This document shows, one piece after another, positions 57,825-64,000 of a DNA stretch of 64,000 bases. Every line of letters starts with the position of its first letter. Positions within the stretch are counted from its first letter, which is position 1. This DNA is from Naematelia aurantialba. Taxonomy: Eukaryota > Basidiomycota > Tremellomycetes > Tremellales > Naemateliaceae. The notes below the pieces were generated by a model. That model had not been told where the DNA came from and did not search any database. It saw nothing but the letters and a program-made list of their open reading frames with translations. Both the position numbers and the translations under genes were made by a program. Where the stretch lies: assembly GCA_021527695.1 (NCBI GenBank), contig JAKFAO010000003.1, positions 1,240,001 through 1,304,000 on the forward strand. Reading direction: 5' to 3'.

Positions 57825-59732
57825 TCAATCTCCCGAGGGCTCTGCTCTCACTCGCTCGTTGAGATTGTCCACCTCCCTCCTCCGCCATTCCGCCAGGCTG
57901 CTGGGGTTGACGATCCAGACTATGGCCTCGCCTCGTCGCTCTACCACATCATGCGGCATGCCCTCTAGAATTCCCATCTCCCGAATGACCTTTCCCACTG
58001 CTCCTCGGTTGTTTGTCAATACCGTCATGCGATTCTCAACCCCGCACACAAGCGTACGGAGCGTATGGGCAGAGGGAAGTCGAGTCGGTGGAAAGGCTGT
58101 CAAGGGTCGTCGGGGATTGCGCGCTGGCCGGCCCTTTGATTTCCTTGCGTTTGGCTCTGGAGGAGTCGGGGATGCCGTTCTGGGAATGGAGGGGTCTTGA
58201 AGCATGAGCATCATCTGGCACGTTGAGATCAGGCATCGCTCAAACGGTGACAGCTCGTTGAGCTCGAGCGATGAGGCCGCCAGTGTATGGCCATTCTCGT
58301 TTTGGCTGTCGTTCCAAACTCGCACATGCAGGTCTTTCAGAACCCCTTCCCTCGAGTCATAGCGGCTGCCAGTCCAGAAACTCCGCGTCTCGTCAAACAA
58401 GGCTTTCGCTCTTGCCTTTTCCAAGGGCCCGCCTATCACATCCACGATTCCCGGGACTTTCTCCTTGGCTTCCGGTGTCACCCAGAATTCAATGTCGGAA
58501 CCTTGATGAGCAAGACGCTCTTGCATCTCCTCTATCAGGGGATGCTGTACCTCCCACCGAAGCTGATCTCTGAGGTCACTGGACACTGGTGTATGGGGTT
58601 CGAGGCTAAGTGTGCCGTCCGAAGATGATCGACGCAGCGGTCGAAAACGAGCCTCGAGTTCGTCGTCGGAGGTTGGCAGAGGTTGGTGTGTTGAGTCGCA
58701 GCAGAGTGCAATAACAACTGATAGATCTAGGAGTATTAGTTTCCTAGGCCGGAATGGTTCAAAGGCCCTTTGTGTGACTCGAGACCTCAGCGGCAACTCT
58801 TGGGTTTCTGGGTGGCCCGATGACTGCTGGAATACCAGCTTGGCACCTACCTCCCGGACTGCTGCAAAGGTCGCTGCAACTCGAGGATCCTCATATCCAT
58901 CTTCAGGCTGTTCCTCGAGACGGCTCAAAACGTACGTCAGGCGCGGTATAGGTAAACCACTAGGTCGGGGGTAGGCTTTGGTCGCCTCGATTAATGTCCC
59001 AACTTGAGCGATGATAGAATTGGACAGAGTGAGGGAACAGCTGCGACACTGATCCCGAGATGCGAAAGCGATCGAGTCAGGCGTTTCTTCATCTTCCGAG
59101 TCTATCGAGTCATAGTCCGAGTTTATGTACGAGTCTTGTTCGCGGAACTCGGCCATTAGGCGTGCTTCTTTGATCCTGCGCTTCGATCAGGAGAGGAGTC
59201 GGTGGCCTGTGAGGGCTCGAGACTCACGTGTTCACTTTGATCCACTCGTTGCCTCCATCGGCGACCACGTCAATCTTGACGGTACCTCCGGAGCCACATT
59301 CTATATTCTGCGAGATCAGGCAGAGCGGGGGCTTTGCACGTGTAAACTCTTTCCACACGGCTAGCAGATGCGGTGCGTTTGTCGTGAAATCGTTTGGCGG
59401 CGTGGCGGATTCTACAAGCTAAGACCTTCAGCGGTGCTGATTCCCATCAAGCAAGTTGTAGGGTAGCATAAAGACAAATCATAAGGGCCCAGTTGCACCG
59501 AGTATAAAAGCAAGTTTTGATAGCTCACCGAAGTCACGTAGTCCCTCTCTGACTCGGCCTGCGATAGGAACCTCCTGATCCCTTGGACACCCCGCTGCTT
59601 GTAGTCGTCGGGATGATGGTAGTCGATAATGGGCGAAGTGTAAAGTGCATCGTGGCAAGGCTCTCGTATAAATGATTGGATGGAGTCGCAGAGTTCTTGT
59701 AGCGCTACCTGGGTGTGACGGACCTCTTCCAT
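57825..59732 (-). CDS. DUF1308 / UPF0415 family protein (C7orf25-like), PIN-like C-terminus
   Basis: Three exons (59732-59529, 59418-59228, 59175-57825) close in phase to 581 residues. The N-terminal part (MEEVRHTQVALQELCDSIQS, SIQSFIREPCHD) leads to the family core ISQNIECGSGGTVKIDVVAD, GGNEWIKVNTIKEARLMAEF. This matches the DVVA-GG-WIKV element of the human C7orf25 / DUF1308 family. An acidic stretch follows (DSDYDSIDSEDEETPD-like). The C-terminal half has RKLILLDLSVVIALCCDS, where an acidic residue starts a PIN-like fold, and near the end MTVLTNNRGAVGKVIREMGI, the place of the second PIN acidic/TN motif. PIN folds are often nucleases, but the full catalytic set is not obvious and the function of this family is unknown. 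It shares a 212-bp divergent promoter with the SRA gene. Confidence 0.85.
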
Positions 59733-59944
59733 CGACGTTTGGCCTGTCAAAGTCGACTTTCTGGTGTAGACGACGGACAGCGTTACTTCATGTCGTCGCA
59801 GGTGACAAGCACGTGGAAAACATGTGCTTGACACATGTTATGCACGTGGATTTGCGCGTTGACGCGTTGACAGGCTGCTGCTCGTCGCGACTGCCTTTTC
59901 CCCGTCTTGAAAGCTGGGTCTCCAGGCGTGGTGGGTGTCTCAAG
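59733..59944. promoter_or_regulatory. Divergent promoter between the DUF1308 and SRA genes
   Basis: Only 212 bp separate the two start codons, so the genes may share regulatory DNA. No TATA-like or other clear motif was seen. Confidence 0.5.
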
Positions 59945-61157
59945 ATGGACAGTCTCTCATACGAGGATCAGCGTCTGCAGAACATACGGTCAGTCAAGAG
60001 CACGCTACAACCGTGCTGCGAGCTGACGGTCACAAAGGGACAATGAGGCACTACTTCTCTCTCTCGGGCTGAACCCGCCAGCCTTGACGACCCCATCCAA
60101 GCCCTTGGCGAAGAAGCGGAGTATACCAATCAAGCGCAAAAGCGACATCGTCGACGTCCGTGTCTTGAAGAGAAAACCGCGTGCTTCAGAGGTTAAAGAG
60201 GAGAACCAGGAGGATCAAGAGAACCAAACAAGTCTCAGGCGAAGTCCACGAAATGTGGCACGGCCCCGCCGGAGTTTGAGAGACTCGACGGATGAGCTCG
60301 GGGCAGGAAAGAGCGAGAGCGAGAGTGAGAGGGGTAGCGGGAGTGAAAGCGAAAACGAGGAGAAGTATGAAAAAAGGAGGAACAACCCGAAGATGGGAGT
60401 ACGGATTCATGACCCGTCAGTCCGTTCAGTGCCCTGGAATCTAGACCTGACAGAGCGATAGCAAGACATTTGGCCACATTCCTGACGTACCTGTCGGGAA
60501 GTGGTGGGCAACCAGGCGAGTCTGACCTTCATTAGTATGATGTCCCCCTCTGATTGATGCAGGTTGGAGGCATCACAGGACGCCATACATGCGTGAGTCC
60601 GGCGCCTCCCCTCTTGGTCCTTGCTGTGAGATCTTCTAACGCCAACTTTGCGCAGTCCTACCGTCGCTGGTATCTCTGGCAATGCGATTGACGGTGCTTA
60701 CTCGGTCGCCCTCTCTGGTGGATATCCGGATGAGTGAGTTTTTTACTGTCACCCACCCCATTCTGCGGAGTATCTGTCGTGCCCGAGTTGACAAACAAGT
60801 GTCGATCTCGGCCTGGCATTCACCTATACTGGATGCGGAGGGCGGGACCTCAAGGGTACAAAGCAGAACCCCAAGAATCTGCGCACAGCACCACAGACGT
60901 TCGATCAGTCCTTTGATTGGCCATACAACGCAGCTTTGAAACGCTCGGCTGAGACTCGCAAACCGGTGCGGGTCATTCGTGGTTTCAAGCTCGACTCGCC
61001 ATTTGCGCCCACGACTGGTTACAGATACGACGGACTCTACATTGTCGAAAAGGCATGGATGGCCAAGGGTCTGACAAAGAAACTGCTGGTGTGCCGATAC
61101 GCCTTCAAGAGGGTACCTGGCCAGCCCGATCTCATCACGAGGGAAGCCGAGGATTAG
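59945..61157 (+). CDS. UHRF1: SRA-YDG domain protein (stand-alone, Uhrf1-like)
   Basis: SRA domains flip out 5-methylcytosine at hemimethylated CpG and recruit maintenance methylation machinery. Six exons (59945-59988, 60038-60415, 60462-60515, 60563-60592, 60656-60733, 60800-61157) close in phase to 313 residues. The N-terminus (MDSLSYEDQRLQNIRDNEAL, LLSLGLNPP) is followed by a basic then acidic disordered stretch. The SRA domain runs KTFGHIPDVPVGKWWATRLE, HAPTVAGISGNAIDGAYSVA, LSGGYPDDVDLGLAFTYTG, GCGGRDLKGTKQNPKNLR and ends YRYDGLYIVEKAW, CRYAFKRVPGQP. The YDG signature and the NAIDGAYS/TGCGGRD loops are intact. There is no RING, PHD or Tudor domain, unlike animal UHRF1. In Cryptococcus neoformans a similar SRA-only protein works with the methyltransferase Dnmt5. 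The third intron (60516-60562) starts with GC instead of GT. Confidence 0.93.
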
Positions 61158-61604
61158 ACCTGGTGAAGTGGTAAACAGTCTGAAGCTCGAGATCCCCTCG
61201 AGTTGGGTACCGGACGAGAGAGGTGGCGTCAGTAGAAGATCTTGTAGATATGTGATAATCTTGTGTGAAAGTCATGCTTTATCACGAAGCTGTTACATCG
61301 CCGCATGTTGCATCTCGCCATGGTGTATCATCCGCTTTCAACTTCCTGCGTAGCTCACAGATGAATTTTGCTTTAATGGCTCATTAGATCGTTCGAAAGA
61401 GTGTATGTCAGAGCACCGATGCTCAGAGACTGAGACCTCTAGCTCTCCTCAGCTTGCAGGAATCATAGAGACAACCCCGATGGATTATTGTTATCGAGTT
61501 GTTTGCTGGAGCTGTCAAGTTGGTCGGCTATTGCGGGCCCGAAAGTCGGTGGTCGTCAGTTTTCTCAACTCTTCGACTACTCTATACAACCTCTACAGTC
61601 CAAC
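61158..61604. promoter_or_regulatory. Intergenic region upstream of the GH5 gene
   Basis: 447 bp lie between two genes on the same strand. They should hold the SRA gene terminator and the GH5 promoter. Pyrimidine-rich sequence with ctctatacaacctctacag precedes the GH5 start codon. Nothing else is recognised. Confidence 0.45.
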
Positions 61605-64000
61605 ATGGCAGGGATCGAATTGGATCTCCCATCTACACGCCTGAGTGCGCTGCTGGTATCTATACGAGGACGGGACTTTGTCGACTCTCACGACCGAGTG
61701 CTCGACTTGCGCGGCGCAAACGTCAGTGCATCGAGTAAAGTGTATGTTTTCTTCTCTGTGCTCGCAGCGTTTGGTAACACTCCTTTGTATCTCTGCCTAT
61801 AATTGACACTGGCGTACGTAGGCCGAGCAAAGCCCCGAAGATACATGATCATCGCTTGGCGAGCTACATTGATCGCCCATTCCCCCTTGAGGAAGCTACT
61901 GAGCATTGGAGGAGGTTGCGATCGTGGGGATTGAACTTTGGTAAGTGGCCTCTTCTCTTCGTGTACAGTGATTGTGCTTGTGTGATGCGTGTGCTGTTGG
62001 CGTCCTCCATGCTGGAGGAATGCTGACAGATACAGTACGAATCAACGTCACTTGGGACGCCATTGAACATGCTGGTCCGGGCGAGTACGATGAGGCGTAC
62101 CTGACCTATCTAAGGCAGCTGCTGGCGAGCTTGGCCGAGGCTGGCCTCATTGCTTATGTTGTGCGCATCCTCTTTTCTCGTCCCCGACAGCCGAAGCTAA
62201 CGTTAGTATCCAGGCAATGCACCAGGACGTATGGTCACGGTACTGCGGAGGAGTGAGTAGTCTCGGGGCACCAAGCGGAGCACATCTGATATACTTGTAG
62301 TCGGGCGCTCCTGGATGGACACTCGAGCTCGCTGGTTTCGACCTCTCAGACGACGGGGAGAAGTTGGCTCTGAGCGGTGCTGCGTTTCTTGATGGTGTCA
62401 AGGGAGGACGCCTCGAAGGGGAGAGGGGTCTATGGCCGACGGGTAGGTGGCCACATCCGCTCTGTAACTTGTCTATGGGCTTGGTTGAACAGGGTGCAGG
62501 ATATCAGAAGCTAGCATCAGCGACCATGCAGTAGGTCCTACTCCCTCAACCACTGAAGTCTCAGATCTGGCTGCTGACACCTCGAAGCACGCTATTCTTC
62601 GGGGGCAAGACGTTTGCGCCGTCATTCACGGTGGATGCCAAGGGCAAGGGCAGGGTCAACATCCAAGACTTCCTGCAAGACTCGTTCTTCGGCTCCTTTA
62701 GCAGGCTGGTCGAAGCAGTAGGAGACCTAGATACGGTCGCAGGGTTTGAGGTGAGCAGAATAGCTAGAGGCGGCCTCTCCTGCATGCTGACAAAGCCAAT
62801 AGCTATTGAACGAGCCACACCCGGGCTTCATTGGCCTACCTTCAATACACGAATGGGCGAGTCCCGTCTCTTTGTGAGCAGAGTCATGCAAAGCTGAGTC
62901 GTTCAGAACTACAACACCGACCTACACCTCGGTCAATTCCCATCTCCGCTGCAGTCATTTTCTATGGGAGCGGGACACCCTACCGCACGTGTGCCCATAT
63001 ATGTTCGCGCGTTCCCGTGGCCGACAAAACTATCCCGCTACGTCACTGCTAACCCCGAATCGGCTGTCGCTTGGTCCGCTGGAGCCTCAGGATGTGTATG
63101 GGAGAAAGAGGGTGTTTGGCGATGGAGCGATCAGAAGAATTGCGCCATGGCGTTGCAGGAAGACTTCTTTGCAAAAGACCGCAAAGGCGACAAGGTCGAG
63201 TTCTACCGCGACTTCTACTTCCCCTTTGTTGCAGCGTGGGAGAGCCGAATGAAATCTGGCAAGGGCAAGGACAAAATGAGGATGGTCGGAGGGGTTCCGA
63301 ACGAGGATTGCCCCACTTGGCCCGTCGAGCTGCGCCCGAGCCATTTCGTTTTCGCCCCTCATTGGTGGGTATTTCTCTAGGGACACGACCGACCGGCTAT
63401 GACTGCGTCTCGCAGTAGGATGTCGCTCATGATGCAGGTATGATCTCAACGCACTCTTCAAGAAGAGCATCGGCGAGATGTCGGTCAATGTGCAGGGTCT
63501 GGCTCGGGTATGTCTGTCGTTCCTTGGTCTCTCAGTGTAGCAGCTGATGACAAGCAGGGCATGTTCATCTGGAATGCGTTGCATTTTGGCCGCAAGGGGC
63601 TATTTGCCAACTACAAGAAGCAGATTCGGACGTTGGTCACTGCCGCCGAGAAGGAGCTTGGAGATGTGCCCGTGGTGTTTGGCGAGTGTGGCGTGCCCAT
63701 GGACCTCAAGTGAGTTTGTCCCGGCGTTGATGTAGAAAAGTCGCGATAAGTCTCAATAGATTGGCCAGCTGATACTGGGTTTCAGCGGGGAAGAAGCGCT
63801 GAAGACTGGCAATTGGAAGTGGCAGGAGCGTACCGTTGATGCCATGCTCTCTGCCATGGAGGAGTGCCTGGTTGGATTCAAGTGAGTTGTGGTGCGAGGC
63901 TGTGTGTAACCAGCTGACCGAGAAGTTTATGGACGTACAACCCATCAAACACCGCCCACACTGGAGACGACGTGAGTCCTCCATCAATCACTGTGAACCG
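61605..64000 (+). CDS. GH5 glycosidase, glucosylceramidase / sterylglucosidase-like (3' truncated)
   Basis: The chain starts MAGIELDLPSTRLSALLVSI and has many short introns; the window ends before the stop. Motifs in order are RGRDFVDSHDRVLDLRGANV, FPLEEATEHWRRLRSWGLNF, VRINVTWDAIEHAGPGEYDE and AMHQDVWSRYCGG. SGAPGWTLELAGFD comes next, then FELLNEPHPGFIGLPSIHEW with the acid/base Glu in NEP. Later come RPSHFVFAPHWYDLNALFKK and PVVFGECGVPMDL with the nucleophile Glu. These fit glycoside hydrolase family 5, subfamily 12, which in Cryptococcus includes a glucosylceramidase and an ergosteryl beta-glucosidase (Sgl1/EGCrP2). Which of the two activities applies cannot be decided here. No signal peptide is seen, which fits the cytosolic or vacuolar place of those enzymes. 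The last exons visible read WTYNPSNTAHTGDD. Confidence 0.9.

Overview
The window is nuclear DNA of a fungus, most likely a basidiomycete yeast of the Tremellomycetes (Cryptococcus, Trichosporon or Kwoniella-like). Genes are split by many short introns, often 44-55 nt with a CTGA/CTGAC branch site just upstream of the acceptor. The gene set is ordinary fungal housekeeping: fused alpha/beta tryptophan synthase, Tra1, Cdc7, Rpc37, Vps28 and PRA1. A SRA-only Uhrf1-like protein and a GH5 glucosylceramidase/sterylglucosidase-like enzyme also fit that group. The genus cannot be fixed from sequence alone. Gene models below were built by hand from frame, GT-AG boundaries and phase; where exon lengths are given, the phases close.

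Layout. 1-2737 (+): 3' part of tryptophan synthase. 3031-5079 (-): uncharacterised Ser/Pro-rich protein. 6797-9243 (+): MATA-type HMG-box transcription factor. 9549-10520 (-): small predicted mitochondrial membrane protein. 10775-23026 (-): giant Tra1/TRRAP pseudokinase gene, the scaffold of SAGA and NuA4. 23426-25902 (-): multi-pass membrane protein, with a weak resemblance to the Yvc1 vacuolar channel. 26172-27113 (-): PRA1/Yip3. 27609-29817 (+): BAHD-like acyltransferase with three long coding tandem repeats. 30814-32621 (-): uncharacterised Ser-rich protein. 32622-39023: about 6.4 kb with no convincing gene and many simple repeats. 39024-41394 (-): SLC25 mitochondrial carrier. 41958-43178 (+): Vps28 of ESCRT-I. 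45467-48407 (+): Cdc7 kinase. 48786-50249 (-): Rpc37/RPC5 of RNA polymerase III. 50478-51817 (+): uncharacterised protein with a Cys-rich motif. 52453-56689 (-): multi-KH RNA-binding protein. 57825-59732 (-): DUF1308/UPF0415 protein. 59945-61157 (+): SRA-YDG protein. 61605 to beyond 64000 (+): GH5 glycosidase, cut by the window end.

There is no evident gene cluster or mobile element. The genes read as independent nuclear genes in chromatin/transcription (Tra1, HMG, SRA, Rpc37), replication control (Cdc7), membrane traffic (PRA1, Vps28), RNA binding (KH) and metabolism (Trp synthase, carrier, acyltransferase, GH5). The most interesting points are: the SRA-only protein, which suggests maintenance CpG methylation in this fungus; the stop-free 3n intron inside the HMG box; the cluster of in-frame hexa- and nonanucleotide repeats in neighbouring genes at 25-30 kb; and the gene-free, repeat-dotted 6.4 kb block.
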